DNA of 64,000 nt from Adiantum capillus-veneris (lineage: Eukaryota > Streptophyta > Polypodiopsida > Polypodiales > Pteridaceae): the NCBI GenBank assembly GCA_014529385.2, contig CM043958.1, forward strand, positions 81,713,525 to 81,777,524, given 5' to 3'. Both the position numbers and the translations under genes were made by a program. Under the pieces are notes generated by a model that worked only from the letters and a program-made list of their open reading frames with translations, was not told where the DNA came from and did no database searches. Shown piece by piece: positions 43,513 through 56,600 of this stretch; within the stretch, counting starts at the first letter, position 1, and the number at the start of each line of letters is the position of its first letter.

Positions 43513-46422
43513 TGTCATAATAATCAATATCTAATTCTCCTAAATGATTTTCTCAAATGAAACTGATCATTTAATGTGGGGAAGTGCCAGGGGAGAAAAG
43601 GCTCGAATATTGGTTAAGCTAGCAGACCGGCCACAATAGGGATCCAAAGGAGGGAAAATAGGGATCCAAAGGGGGGGGGGGCATCTGCAAAAGAGCCATG
43701 TGCAACAATGGGCTAAAAAGACCCTAAGGTTCAGCCCATTAAGACTTCCAAAATGCTAAGGTTCCAAAATTCAAAGGTTGTGTCCAAAGGGTGAAAGCTT
43801 AGGGGGAATTGGATGCTTTGTGTGCTCTCCAAAGTCAACACATATCCCTACATGGGAGGGGGCGAGCCCTTCTTCTAGGGGATGAGAGAGAAAGCCACAC
43901 ACACACACACACACAGGCTCCCTTTACACAAAGGGAATGAGGGACACATGTCAGCTCCGTAGGCCAGATGCCCACAAGGTGTGCCCAGTTTCTATTGGAT
44001 GACCCTTGAAGTGGACCAATGAGAATTAAGCTAGAGTAAATCTAGTTTAATTAATTTAAAAACATTTAATAAAAGAAACCAATGAGAATTAAGTCTCCTA
44101 AAAGACTATTGGGCAGTCTCACAAGGGGTCCAATGAGCATTCAGGAGCCCAATGGCTTGCCTGATTCCTATTGGCCAGGAGGCAAAGGGGTCCAATGAGA
44201 GTTTAGTTTAATTATTTAATTACCTAAAGCTCTCACAAAAGGGGAAAGGGGGACACATGTCAGAAGGCTATCACTTATGCTACTTAACACTAGGTTCGTA
44301 ATTGGACACTTTTATGTCTTGTTAAGTGACCATTTTCCTTGAATCATGTCAAGAGTTTCAAAATGGATTTTGAGGTGCTATCTATCTAGAAAGTTGTCTC
44401 ATGAGCTGAAAAAAACTCGACATTTTTTTGGAATATCAATTCCATCTTTAACCTTGTCCTTGCACAACATTTCACAACCTAAACTGTGTGAAAAAACGGG
44501 TCCTGCTTTTGGCTTTTTTCAACTTTTTGCAACTATACCACTCTAGAATTCATGTTTGTGAGGTCTATAATGCTAGAGAACTATCTTTAGTAGTCCTCAA
44601 CATGTCCTGATGCTTCTAGGGAGAAATAAATGTTAAAGTTGTACATTATGACCAAATTACAAAAATTGTCAAATGCTGTTTTTTAGCCAATTTTAGCTCT
44701 TCTATGATTTTTTTGGTGTCTTTCATGATATCCAAATGCAGTTTTGATTTTCTATGTCACATATTGTAACATAAAGGTAATATTCCTTGAGTTTTGGGGC
44801 ACCTAATACCCTATTTTTCATAATAGACAACGATGGTTTATTTTTTCAATTATAGAAGAAAACGAAACATTCTAGTATATCAAGTATAGCTTTTTCAATA
44901 TTGTTAATTTCTTGTGACAACTACATGCATTTTGTAGGTAGTAACCATATCTAGTCATAAGGATCAAATTTGGCTAGATATTGAATAGTTTTTATGGGAT
45001 TCTACAACTCATAATGTTGAACCCAGTTTTTTCATGTTTGCTGTATTTAGCACTTCATCTTTGTCCCCAAGATTCCCCTTGGTAAGAGATGTATTATTCT
45101 TTTGACATGCTCCATGGCTCCTTATGAACTTAAAGGACAATAGGGAACTAATAAAACATGCATATATTATTTGTATTGAGCGTGGCTATAGAAACTTTGA
45201 TGATAGGTTTGCAGAATGGTAAAAATTCAACTTTTTTGTACCTAAAACAAAAAATAGTGAGTGAGAAGCAATCATATGTTCTGATCACCAACCCATTGAA
45301 GTTAACTAGGGAATTTATCTCAAGTCCTATAAAAATCCCTAATCTTATTTTTATGCAACAAAACGTAAGAAATGACTGTTTTGATGAAAATGTAATGGTC
45401 CATCAACTTTGGAGGCTTGGTGTGACCAAAAGATGAGAAATTTTACAAGTTTCTTATTTTTTCCATGTGTAGTAGGCCTTGAACTATAACCCCATGAAAG
45501 GATTTTACAAAATGAGTGGATCTACTATGGTTTTGGAGGTTTTTTTCAAAACCCTGAAAGGACACTTTTATGTCCTGTTAGGTTACCAACCTAGTGTTAA
45601 TAGTCATTGGCTTGACTTGGGGAGAGCCAATGAGGGCTCAGCAAGAGCAAATAGCAAGAGGGCTCGCCCAAGAGAGAGAGGGGGCTGATTTTTGCAAGGC
45701 ATTATCACACACTCTCTCTCACACAATCTCATGTGTGAAGAAAGAGAAGACTATCTCTTCCCAAGCTTTAATGGAGAGCTCATCACCTACTCCAAGCTTG
45801 TGAGATAGAAGCCTACATCCACACACTCTTGGCATGTGGATGCAAATCCAACCAAGAGCCAAGCTTCAATGCATGCTCATCTCCTCTACCAAGCTAATTA
45901 CTAAGCTAAGCTATGCTAATATGAGTGATTATGTGAGGAGATGTACATCTTTCTCGTAAGATACTCCTTCTTCCTCTCAATCTACTCTCATACCCTGCTA
46001 GCTCTCACCATCTTCGAAGGTGTGTGAGGTCTTGGGTCTGAGAACGGGGATAATTCAAGTTGTGTTTGCTAAGTGTTTTGCTTAGTGCATGAAGCTCTCA
46101 TCTTCATTGCACTAGCTAGTCTTGAAGGAACACAAAGAATTGTATTGTACAATGTCTCTCTTGATGGGAGAAACCATAATACAAAGCCTTTTGGAGGGGG
46201 GACCGGCTCCATGCAAATCCGGTCCTCAACTGTTGTCATTAGCTTAATTTCTCTCTCTTTTGAAAGTATTGTCGATGCTATCTAACTAGGCGTTATGTTT
46301 TTTGTTGCTCTCTCCACCCAAGCACTCTTGTAATCCTCATTAGGAATCTATTCTAATGAAATGCCCACTATGTTCATGCTCATTTCCGCTACACACAAGT
46401 TATTAGGCCATTAAATGTTACA
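43513..46422 (+). repeat. 3' LTR of element C, split by a DNA transposon
   Basis: Matches the 5' LTR at about 99% apart from the insert at 44288-45596. The 5' LTR is the empty-site reference (tgcTTAAtagtc). Confidence 0.95.
44288..45596. mobile_element. 1309-bp non-autonomous DNA transposon, TTAA target duplication
   Basis: Inserted in the 3' LTR with TTAA on both sides (44284-44287, 45597-45600). Ends are inverted: CACTAGGTTCGTAA on the left, and the reverse complement of the right end is CACTAGGTTGGTAA. A subterminal near-palindrome GGACACTTTTATGTC(C/T)TGTTA occurs near both ends in direct orientation (44305 and 45570). No transposase frame; longest ORF is under 100 codons. A 4-bp TTAA site is known for piggyBac and Sola3, while CACTA termini are typical of CMC elements that make 3-bp duplications, so the class is unclear. 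Confidence 0.88.
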
Positions 46423-47570
46423 CTTGGTTTGTGGAAGGAGTTGCTTAACAAGTAGGAACAATAAGTTTTGCTCAATTGGAGCACCTTTACAAGGGTAGCA
46501 TCTTCGATTACTTTGAGATCCCTTTTTGTCAAAGGGATAGTCTCTCTATGGATTCTTGTTGCACTTTGATTGTAATCGTATGATTTTAAGGTGTTTAGCC
46601 TTGGTAATGTGCAAAAGATAGGCATAAAGTAGGTTTATTTGGAATTTGTGCTCTTAGGAAGGGATTTCTTACTTATGTTGTCAAGCACAACAACTTTTCT
46701 TTGAAGCGGGAGTACTATTAGGACAAGGGTCATGTGGCTTGGAGCCTATGCTAGCTAGCCTATAGAAATATGGACCAGAGAGTTTTTATATCCAAGAGTT
46801 GACTTTAAGTATAGAGATCCTTAATATAGAGGCATGATCCTCTAGACAAGGGTGGTTGGGTGGAGATAGAAGGTGCGATTCTAGAGTCTAAGGTCGTGGT
46901 TAGGTGACATGCATCTCGTAGTACATTTTGAAAAACTGAAGACATAATTTTTAGGGAGCTCAATTTGGATTTTGTTTGACCACAAGAGTATCAAACGGCT
47001 TACCAATCAAACAAATATGAAGGGTCACATGCCATTGAGTAGAATATGATGCTTCTTTACAATATCAAAAAGCTCGTTATAATGTTGTAGCAAATTCCCT
47101 TGGTAGAATGATAAGCCATATTCCAAGGTGTGGATCCGAGCTGGTAATGTTTCTAGTTCCTCCAAACAATTCTCCTCTAACGCTACTTCATAAGGGCAGA
47201 CTATGTGAACCGGCAGACGCATACATTTAGCACCAAATATTTTATGAATGGTATGACAATTCAATTGTAGGACACCCAAGAAGACTTATGCACGTGTACA
47301 ATGAGAATTTTACTACACAAGTTTACCCATACTTATTCAAAACTATGTCTTGTATTGTCAAAAGTGTCAAGTTAATAAAAGCTGAGAGAATCAAAGCAAG
47401 TGGAGTTTTGCATCCCCTAAAGATTCCCAATGGCAAGTGGGAAAGTATTTCTATGGACTTATAGTAGGTCTTTCGACTACAATCAGAGGGCATGAGTCGA
47501 CTTGGGTTATTGTCAATGGGTTGACCAAGGTGTATAAGTTTATTCCAACTAAGTTGAAACATTGAGGACC
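46423..47570 (+). pseudogene. Old gypsy-like repeat X, copy 2, right part (RNase H / integrase remnant)
   Basis: Heavily decayed. Segments still readable: an RNase H-like 'FDHKSIKR' near 46976, a 'YNVVANSLGRM' block near 47080 resembling the 'VVADALSR' region, and integrase-like AERIKASGVLHPLKIPNGKW followed by ESISMDL near 47380-47460, then STWVIVDGLTKVYKFIPTK near 47500. The last matches the DSIWVIVDRLTKSAHFIPVK core of plant gypsy integrases. Multiple stops. The family is different from B/C/D. Confidence 0.7.
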
Positions 47571-47893
47571 TTTAATCACGACCCTCACTCTAGATAAAGC
47601 ACCCCGTATCAACCACCCTTAAATAGACAACTGTGACTTTATATTAAGGACCCTTATACCTATGTGCAACTCTTAGAATAGAAGCTCATTAGCCCCTATT
47701 CCCATAGGCTCATAGCCCATTGACTCTTACCCATATTTCGTAGGCTAATGGCCACTAAGAACTTTGTCATGGCATTCCCTTAAAAGTGGAGATTTTGTCC
47801 TTAAAAGAATCACTGAGAAAACTTTGTTTAAGAGCACTGATATTTTCCTTATTAAGCCTTACTTAGTTCTATCAATGTGCTCGTAGCAAAGGT
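47571..47893 (-). repeat. Repeat X, copy 1 continuation, in inverse orientation
   Basis: Read on the minus strand from 47893, 'cctttgctacgagcacatt' and following aligns with 46603 onward of X copy 2; the shared 'tagcctacgaaatatgg' / 'tagcctatagaaatatgg' is the clearest match. This is the expected sequence to the right of the gypsy insertion that begins at 2099. The left limit is approximate. The pentamer AAGGT (47889-47893) is the TSD. Confidence 0.6.
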
Positions 47894-49647
47894 TGTAATG
47901 AAATTTTCCTATTAACTTGAGAGTAGCGGAAATTAATGAGAGTACTTTTGAGAAATTACTTTGTGAGCATAGCGGGTGAACATAACAACATAGGCATAGC
48001 AATTAGTTAACTTGGCATGAACAATACTTTTGCAAGAGAAAGAATTTAGAGAACGTGACAAAAGTTGAGGACCGATTTATGTGGAGCCGGTCCCCCCTCC
48101 AAAAGGCATTTGTATTATGATTTCTCCCATTAAGAGAGACTTGTTACAATACAATATTTGTGTTCCTTATGACCTAGGTGATGCGATGAACATGGAAAGC
48201 TTCATACATCACAAGCATAACATAAACTTTGAAGAAAGCTTTAACCATCCCAAGACCTCAAACACCTTCGAAGGTGGAGAGATCTAGCAAGGAATGAGGG
48301 TAGGGAAGAGGAAGAAGAAACATTTCATAGGAGAAATAATTAGCTCCTCACTTATCATAACTCTTCTTGCTAGCATACATAATAGCATAGTAATGAAGAA
48401 GGAGAAGATGGCAAGCTTAAGCATTGAAGCATGGCTCTTGGTTGGATTTGCACTCCATAGCCAAGAGTGTTGGTGTAGGCTCTCGACCTCTACTTGCTTG
48501 GAGAAGGAGAGGGAGCTCTTGCACTTTGCACATTGCATAATGAGAGTGTGTGTGAGTGAGTGTGGGAGAGTATACCCCCTAAGCAACCCCCTAGCTTGCT
48601 TGGGTCGACCCCCCCCTTGTACCTCATGCTTGAAGCTCAGTGGACCCCTCCAGGCCTAGCCAATGAAAAGCAGGAGGCATTACAAGCAACAAGGGTAGCC
48701 TTGGGACAAGTGTCCCCCTTTCCCCTTTGAGAGAGAGGACTTGATAAATGCAAAAACAATTAGATAATTCAAGTAATTTATCATTGGACCCCTTTTAAGC
48801 ATGGCCGATAGGATTCAAGCACCTCATGAATGTAGCATGGGTAGGAGCTTGACATGTGTCATGCTGCCTCTTAAGGCTTGGGGTTACCTTGAGTGTGTGT
48901 TCTCTCACTAGCCCCTACGATATGGGCTCGCCCCCTCTTATGTAGGGCTCCTTTTGACTTTAGGTGCTCAAGCACCTTACTCATCAAGCATGACAAAGCA
49001 CTTCTAGCTTGGGGGTGTTCCCACAAGATTCTCAAGCAAGCATAAGAAAGAATCTCAAGCACCTTAGTCATCCAGCAGGACAAGCACCTCGAGCTGGGTC
49101 AGGTTCTCACCTCAACCTCAGTCTCGGGGGGTTCACTATGTGTAAAACTACCATATCACGTGCGTTCAAAACATGTTTGTAAAACCCCTTATTTGTGAAT
49201 TTTGTTAGGAATATAATGTACCCTTTTCTTTTAAAATCTGTAAAGTTTTTTTCAAATCTGAAAAAATAATGTCCTTCTGTATATATATTTATGTAATTTT
49301 CAAGAACTTTAAATACCTTTCAGTTGAATTCACGTGATAAGTTACATTTTTATTAGGTGACCTCCCCAGGAGCTCACCCCTAGCTTACCTAAGGTCAAAG
49401 GACTTTTACACACATTATTGGAGGTCTTTAATGAAGTTAACCCTAAGGTCTTATACTCCATTGGTTAGCCTTGCTCTTTGATAGACCATTTCTCATTTGG
49501 GTCCCTTTACCATTGGCCTCGTGTTGAAATAGATCTATAAGCACATATCTATATCTTAACCTGTGGTCCCGTTTATTCTCCCACATTAAGTGATCAGTTT
49601 AATATGAGAAAATCATTTGGGTTGGTGAGATATTAGATTTTATGACA
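47894..49647 (-). repeat. 3' LTR of gypsy element D (1754 bp)
   Basis: On the minus strand it starts TGTCATAAAATC after the polypurine tract and ends TTTCATTACA, then TSD ACCTT. Its start is ~94% like the truncated LTR at 2099. It includes a 255-bp insert (49116-49370) that is absent at 2099-2785. Confidence 0.88.
49116..49370. mobile_element. Small MITE-like insert in the element D LTR
   Basis: Absent from the LTR at 2380, where 'cacctcaa' joins 'gctcag' (in the same orientation) without it. Ends are imperfect inverted repeats: TCTCGGGGGGTTCACTA and, reversed from the right, TCCTGGGGAGGTCACCTA. A/T-rich, no ORF. Target duplication not clear. Confidence 0.6.
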
Positions 49648-52139
49648 TTACCTCTCTCTTGAAATCATAGTCGTCCTCAACTATGAGGTAGAAGAGATAA
49701 AGCCTTAGTCATTAGTCAATCTTACTTAGCGGATAGAGGATCCCTTTTTACCCTACGACATCTTTCCAAGATGGATGACTAATCCATTTGGTGCTTGGGA
49801 GACATAGCTGCCGCAAGCATGCCTGCTCTTTAGTCCATTTCATTCTCCCAAAGTAGTGTGACAAATTCTACTTGGTGTTTGAGAGACGTCGTCATCACAA
49901 ACATGATTCTAAGCATGCATACTATTTAAATTTGTGCACAATTAAAAGGAGAACTAGTGTTATAAGACAAAAACATGGGTCATTTAAAAGAAATTTGTAC
50001 ATTTGCTTATTCTAATGTAGCATTGGAAGCTATGACAAGGTTCATACTATCCTTAAGTTGTATTCCTTGCATCCATCTAGCATCTTCAAAAGGATTATTT
50101 TTGAACTTAATAAGATATCGTCGGATAATCTTACCATGTCGTAGTACCTTGTCTTCATGCCGAAGGATAGCTTTGGGTTGTAGCACCTCCTCTTGGTCTT
50201 CAACTTCGGGAGGATCTTCAATAATTGGTTCACTTGGTTGCTCTCCTTTGTAGGGCTTAAGTAGGCTCACATGAAAAGCATTGTGTATGAGCCAATGGTT
50301 GGGCAACTTGAGTTGATAAGCCGTCTCATTAATGGGCTTCAAAATTTGGAAAGGGCCATAATATCTTTTTGCTAACTTAGCATAATACTTTTGATGGCCC
50401 GTAGGATTTTTGCCCGTGGTTTGCCTTAATCGAGCCTTAGGAAACTTAAGCAAGACCCAATCATTTTCTTTGAATGTTAAGGACCTTCTATACTTGTCAG
50501 TAGCAGCTTTTTGCCTTTGTTGAGAGAAGGATATAGCCTCCTTAATCTTTTGAAAAGATTCTTGTAGGTCACGGCTATACTCATCGGCGGTGAAGATCTT
50601 CCCATGTACTTTGAGTACCAAGGAACTTTTAGGTCTTCCCTCAATGATCTCAAAAGGTGCTTTTCTCGTAGAAGTATGTACAGTATTATTGGAGGCATAC
50701 TCTACAAGAGGTAAGTATTTTTCCCATTGTGAGCGTTGATCGAGTATCGTAAGATTAGCTGTCTCACTTTGGCCATCCGTTTGTGGGTGATAGACCGAAG
50801 AGAAATTCAATCTTGTTCCTAGATTTTCAAAGAGACTTTTCCAAAAATTAATGGTGACTCTAGGATCTCTATCTGACACGATGGATGTTGGTAATCCATG
50901 GTGTTTGAAAATCTGTGATATGAAGAGAGTTGCCATATGGTGTGCCTTAATAGTCTTTTTGACAAGAATTAAGTGTGCTTGCTTGCTAAACCTGTCGACT
51001 ATTGTCCATATTCTCGTATTTTCGTGGATAGACTTGGGCAATCCAAAGATGAAATCCATGGGTATACTCTCCCATGGTGAATTTGGGATAGGCAATGGCT
51101 GGAGTAATCCAGGTTGCTTCCCTCTATCATATTTGGTCTTTTGGCATACTACGCATTTTGAAACATACTCTTGTATGTTCACTTTCATGGTAGGCCAATA
51201 GAAATACGTCTCTACTCCTCGAAGAGTAGGTTGAATACCCCTATGCCCCGCATAGGGAGGAGCATGGGATTCATACATAACTTTCTCACGAAGGGAATGT
51301 GTAACACGTAGCCTATTGCCGCGGACAAGATAACCATCTTGCAAGGTGAATGGTTCCCCTTTCTTCCCCAAAGCAAGGGATGACATTATGTCTCTAAAGT
51401 CAAGGTCAGTAGCATACTTATCTATCATAGAAGATAGATCATTGTGAGTAGCGATAGACACCGCATTAACTTTTGGTCGTCGTGAAAGTGCACCGGCCAC
51501 TTGATTGTGCTTACCAGCAATGTGAGCAACATGGAAATTAAATTGCGAAAGAAAATTTGCCCACATTATTTGTTTGTCGGAAAACTTGGTTTCCATCATG
51601 AAATACTTGAGACTTCGGTGGTCGGTTCGTAGGATAAATGGAGTCCCCAATAGGTATTGCTTCCATGTGTCTAGGGCATGTAGAATAGCTAAAAGCTCTT
51701 TCTCATAAATGCCCAATACTCGTTCATCCGTATTGAGCCTTCAGCTCTCATATGCTATGGCATGCCCTTATTGAAGCAAAACTACTCCAAGGCAATCACC
51801 ACAAGCATCACATTGGACCTCAAATGGTTTTGAGAGATCCGGAAGCATGAGGACTGGTTGGGAGGTAAGCTTTTCTTTGAGCTTATCAAAAGCATTTTTC
51901 TCCTTATTAGTCCATACATACTTAACGTTCTTCTTAGTCAAGTCGTGTAGTGGCCCTGCTACTTGAGAGAATTTTGCTATGAAGCGTCTATAGTATGCGC
52001 ACATACCAATAAAGCTTCTTAGCTCATGTAGATTCCTTGGGTTAGGCCATGCTTTATTACCTCTAACTTCAATGGATCCATACAGATACCATCTTGAGAG
52101 ATAATATGACCTAAGTATTGAATCTCTTGAAATAGAGAA
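49648..52139 (-). pseudogene. Gypsy element D: RT thumb, RNase H, integrase, chromo-like tail
   Basis: Starts on the minus strand abruptly at about 52139 inside the RT thumb (AWPNPRNLHELRSFIGMCAYY follows), exactly where element B ends. RNase H is FEVQCDACGDCLGVVLLQ. After a stop and frame change near 51720-51770, a 569-codon frame (51716-50007) covers the rest of RNase H (ILRTDHRSLKYF; VAGALSRRP), the integrase HHCC zinc region, the DDE core (IPMDFIFGLPKS, SDRDPRVTINFW, HPQTDGQSETAN) and a tail with [12 protein letters not shown] and RRYLIKFKNNPFEDARWM. About ten residues after 'ANLTIL' are deleted relative to element C. Non-coding spacer and polypurine tract 50006-49648. Confidence 0.93.
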
Positions 52140-52268
52140 CACCTTGCTATCAAATGGCGTTTTGAGATGCACTTTCTACGCATTATTTTGATAAGCGAGT
52201 CCGCCCTTGTCTACCTGGGAACAACTGCCTATAGACTCTACCTTGCCTTGCCAAGCTCCGATACCAGG
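52140..52268 (-). mobile_element. 5' end of the internal region of element E, with primer-binding site
   Basis: Directly after the 5' LTR (minus strand) is TGGTATCGGAGC (52255-52266), a one-mismatch tRNA-Met primer site, then ~110 bases of leader including one 'ctcaaaacgcc' motif. It ends at the junction with element D. Confidence 0.8.
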
Positions 52269-52531
52269 TGTTAGGTGCACAGCCTATGGCAGGTGGAACA
52301 TTGGTGTATCCATGGCAAGAGAGGAGAGATAACGAGAGCAGAGAGGGAGAGAGGCTCGACACAACAAAGGAAAGCAACGCTATGTATGATTATAATTACT
52401 TTGTAAAACCTTACAATATAAAAGAGCTTTGCCATGAAAACTGCTAAAAATAACTAAAGCTTTCATGCATGCCATAAGGGCTTGTTCCCACGGGCTGACA
52501 CCAAAATAAATGAGCGCTTGGAAACCCAACA
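52269..52531 (-). repeat. 5' LTR of element E (263 bp)
   Basis: On the minus strand TGTTGGGTTTCC to GTGCACCTAACA, preceded by CTCCA (plus TGGAG, 52532-52536). Same length as the LTR at 6510-6772. Confidence 0.9.
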
Positions 52532-52536
52532 TGGAG

Positions 52537-52997
52537 CATGCCACCAAGTAGGAAGGGATCGTAGGCAATTTGATGCACAACACCATTAATAGGGGAAAAT
52601 CTGGGACCTATTATAAAAAACATACAATGTATCTATTCTCTCTTTTTTGAATAGAAGACCATACATGTTTAACTTGTCGTTTCACCTTGAATTGGTTGCA
52701 TGTTTAATGATATTTGCTTTATATCCTCAACATCTTGCAACTCATTTTGGGTGCACTATGATCAACTCGTTATCAAGGTTCAACTATCAGAGTTGAACCT
52801 TGATGAGCCGAACTTCAATTTGAATAGGACCTCATAGTTGACATGTGAGAGGACGTGTTAATCCAAAAGGGCCAATTGGAGCCAATCATTGAGTGCCAAG
52901 AAGGTGATGACTATACATATGAGTACTGAAAGATGCTTGACACCAAAGCTAAGTCCAATAAACGTATACACCTCACAGAGTCCGTGTATTTCATCAT
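52537..52997. other. Flank and possible leader of copia element F
   Basis: No coding frame. A 5' LTR or primer site for the copia remnant that follows could not be found here. Confidence 0.4.
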
Positions 52998-53627
52998 GTG
53001 GGTGAAGCTACTACTAATTTAGCCTTATGGAACGAGCTATACATTGCATATGACAACAATAGCGCAAGTCAAAAAGTGTACTTGATGAAGAATATTTTCA
53101 AGCTCTGCATGAAAAAAGGTGACACAATTTTTAAGCATTTGAATGTCTTGAATGTACTTTTCCATCAATTGATTTCATGTGGACTCCATTTTGGCAACAA
53201 AGTACGGTATAAGTTCTTATTGTGCTCTTTACCCTCTCCATGGGACATATTTTGCACATCAATTAGCACCTCTATGCTTGAGGGAAAACTAGCCTACAAT
53301 GTTGTAGTTTATAGTCTACTCAATGAAGAAATACACAGGAAGTCTATGGAACATGCAAAGCAAGGTGATGCATATATTGCCAGTGGCAAAGGTCAAAGAG
53401 GTCACTGTCATAATCGTGCCAAAAGTAAGGATTGTAGGACTTTTTGCAACAAATCTAGAGGTTCTTTGCGTAATGTTGAGTGCTATCATTGCCACAATAA
53501 AGGACGCTTAAAGGAAGACTATCGTGCACTGCAAAGAGCTAGGAAAAAGTCTCAAGATAGCAAGAAGTCTAACAGTGATGGAAAGGGCAAAGGTAAGATT
53601 GAGGAGCTCAATGTCCTAAGATTGTAA
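52998..53627 (+). pseudogene. Ty1/copia family F gag
   Basis: A 209-codon frame with the copia gag fold pattern (ALWNELYIAYD, YLMKNIFKLCMKKGDTIFKH, FLLCSLPSPWD) and a basic C-terminal tail. The zinc knuckle is degenerate: CYHCHNKGRLKEDYR lacks the His and last Cys. The start may lie upstream, because the gag N-terminal region is missing. Confidence 0.75.
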
Positions 53628-56600
53628 ATGTGCCCCAAGGTCCAAACTTCAAACTTCCTCAATTGCTCTAGTCTTTATAACAGATCTTAGTCCAGATGCT
53701 CTTATTGCACAAGATGGTAGCTTTGATCAAAGTTGTGTCACAAATTCTGGAGCCAGTTTCCATGTGACACCTCATAGAGAATGATTCTCTATGTATGCAT
53801 ATATGGTAAAATGAAGGTTGTTGATGCCTATGAGCTTGAGATACATGGAATTGGAGATATCAAGCTAGGTATGCATAATGGCATGGAATTCACAGTAAAA
53901 AATGTCAAACATGTCCCCAAGTTAGCGACGATTTTGGTATCTATTGGTCAGCTTATTGACTTGGGTTACGCAACCACCTTTGGGAATGGTTCATGGTCAA
54001 TCAAAAAGAAAAATCTTGTGATTCTTAGAGGTCAAAATCATGGAACACTTTACTTTACATTTGTCTTGTGTGTAAAAGAGGATTGTATATCCATAGCTAC
54101 GCTACCATCTATTGAGTTGTGGCATAGCCGACTAGGTGATATGTGCCAAAAGGAAATGAAAACCTTAGTAAATATGTTTTTTTTTTTTCTATGTGTGACC
54201 ACTGCTTCTATGGTGGTAAACAAACTAGGAACACCTCATCACAATTGGATAGAAAGATTTTGTAGCCATTATAGCTTGTCCATAGCAACGTTTGTGGTCC
54301 TATGCCGACCAAGTCCTTACGGGGAGCTAGCTATTTTGTGACTTTCATAGAAAATTCTACTAGAAAGGTGTGGGTTTATTCTTTTCATCATAAGGATCAA
54401 GTCTTCTCTAATTTCCAAAATTTCTTAGCATTGGTAGAGAATCAATATGACAAGAAGATTAAAATCTTGAGGACTTAATAATGGTGGAGAATATGTCTCC
54501 AAGGAGTTTGAGAGATTTTATAGCAAAAGAGGAATTGAGAGATAGCTTAATGCTCCTTAATAGTCCTTATACACATAGTGAGAATGGAATTATAGAAAGG
54601 AAGGATCGAACGATTTAGGAGCAAGTTATGGCCATGCTTTCCATGGCAAATCTAACTCAAGGTTTTCGGGCAAGGCAATTGACAATGATACACATCTTTA
54701 TTAGTTCATCAAGTATGCCTTGGATTACTTGATTTTAGCAGAGTTATAGTCTAAAAAGAAGCCACATTATGATCATTTGCATGTCTTTGGATGTGAAACA
54801 TATGCACATCTGCCCAAAGAGCTTTGAAAAAAGCTAGACTCAAAGACACACAAATGCATTTTCCTTGGATATGATGTAGATGGAGAGATGTCATATTATC
54901 TTTGGCACCCAAAATCTCACAAGCAACTCGCAGTTCACATGTTATCTTTAACAATTCAAAGCTGCACAAGAAACGCATCAAAGAAATCAAATATAGAAAA
55001 GTCACATTTGAGGACGTTTCCCCAAAATTTATGAAAACTGAGAAGACTAGTGATGTACCTTCCACTAGTAGTGCCCCAATTGACAAGGTAGAAATTATAG
55101 TTAGGATTTGAGATAATTTAGTAGATACATCCACCTAAGCAATGGACTATCCCATGCTGATAGACTATGGCGAGACATCTTGTTACAAAGAATCCATGCA
55201 AATGGATAACAAGTTCAAGTTGGAGTAGGCCATGCAATTTGAGTATAACTCGATTGTCAACAAGACATGGGAATTGGTTGAATTTCCAAAAGGTAGGCAC
55301 ACCTTACCTTGCAAATGGGTTTACAAAAAGAATTTTACATATGATGATCCCAAACCTAAATATAAGGCTAGATTGGTTGCTACGATATTCAAGAAACAAA
55401 AGGGAGTTGATTTTGACAAAATCTTCTTGCGCATGGTCTAGATGACTACACTATACTACGCATAGTGCTTGGAATAGTAGCCATTGAGGACATGAAGCTT
55501 GTCTAAATGGATGTGAAGATAGATTTTCTTCATAGAGATATAAAAGAGGATGTCTACACAAAGAAACCTCAAGGTTTTTAATAATCTAGCAACAAGGAGG
55601 AGCATGTATGCAAACTCAAGAAAGCGCTTTTGGCTTAAGGCAGGGTTCAAGGTAGTGATATCAGAATTTTTATGCTTTTATGCAATCCCAAGGATTTAGA
55701 AGGGCTTAAGAGGATCATTGCTTGTATATACTAAAACTCAATGATGTTTTGTTGGTATTCTCATCTTATATGTAGATAAAATGCTCATTGCAGGGAAGTC
55801 CACTAAGGAGATTGCCATACTGAAGCAAATGTTTGAGCAAAAACTTTGCTATGAAGAATTTGGGTGAAGCGAATCCTTTTCTTGGTATGTGTATCAAGAG
55901 AGACAAGAGAAAGGGTATTCATGAGCTATTTCAAGAATCTTATATCCACAAGGTCTTGCAACTTTTCAGTATGATGGGGGGAATGTAATGAGTACCCTAC
56001 TACCATTTTTTTAAAAACTAACCAAGAAAGATTCTCCCAAGTCAGATGTTAAGAGAGAAAAAAATGGCAAGTATGTCATATTCTTTAGCTATAGACAATC
56101 TTAGGTATGCTATGGTAGCTATGAGGCTAGACATTGCATTTGCACTGGGAGTGTGCCACCAAATTTCATTTTTTGGTGACAATGTGGTTAGTCGGTATAT
56201 GGCTATCCTGGCAAGCAACATGGGATAGCGGTGATACACATCCTCAGATAATTGAAGGATACAATGAGTAGGTGTTTACGCTTTGGTAACATGGATGCAT
56301 CTATTGTTAGTTACACGGATATAGATTATGTGGGTTGCAAAGACAATAGGAGATCTACATCTCGCTACATTTTCATTTTTGTAGGAGGAGCAATTTCTTG
56401 GAGATGATCTCTCCAAGACTATATGATTTATTTCACTAAAAAGGCTAAGTACATTATAGAGTTAGATGTTAGCAAGGAAGCTATATGGTTGGAATGTTTA
56501 GTGAGAAATTAAGACATTCAACAGGTTTTTGTTTTGGATCGTGATAGTTAGAGTGCCATTGCTAACTGGAGCTTGTCAAGGTCCACATTAATGAAAACCC

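Larger units (their letters stand above)
36203..46422 (+). mobile_element. Ty3/gypsy chromovirus-like element C, complete, inactivated
   Basis: Full structure: 5' LTR 36203-37798, primer site 37800-37811, one gag-pol frame 38216-43157, polypurine tract 43500-43512, 3' LTR 43513-46422 (with a 1309-bp DNA transposon inside). Flanking pentamers CTAGG (36198-36202) and CTTGG (46423-46427) differ by one base and probably are the target-site duplication. About 14 differences between LTRs over ~1.6 kb (by eye) mean a fairly recent insertion. Confidence 0.95.
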
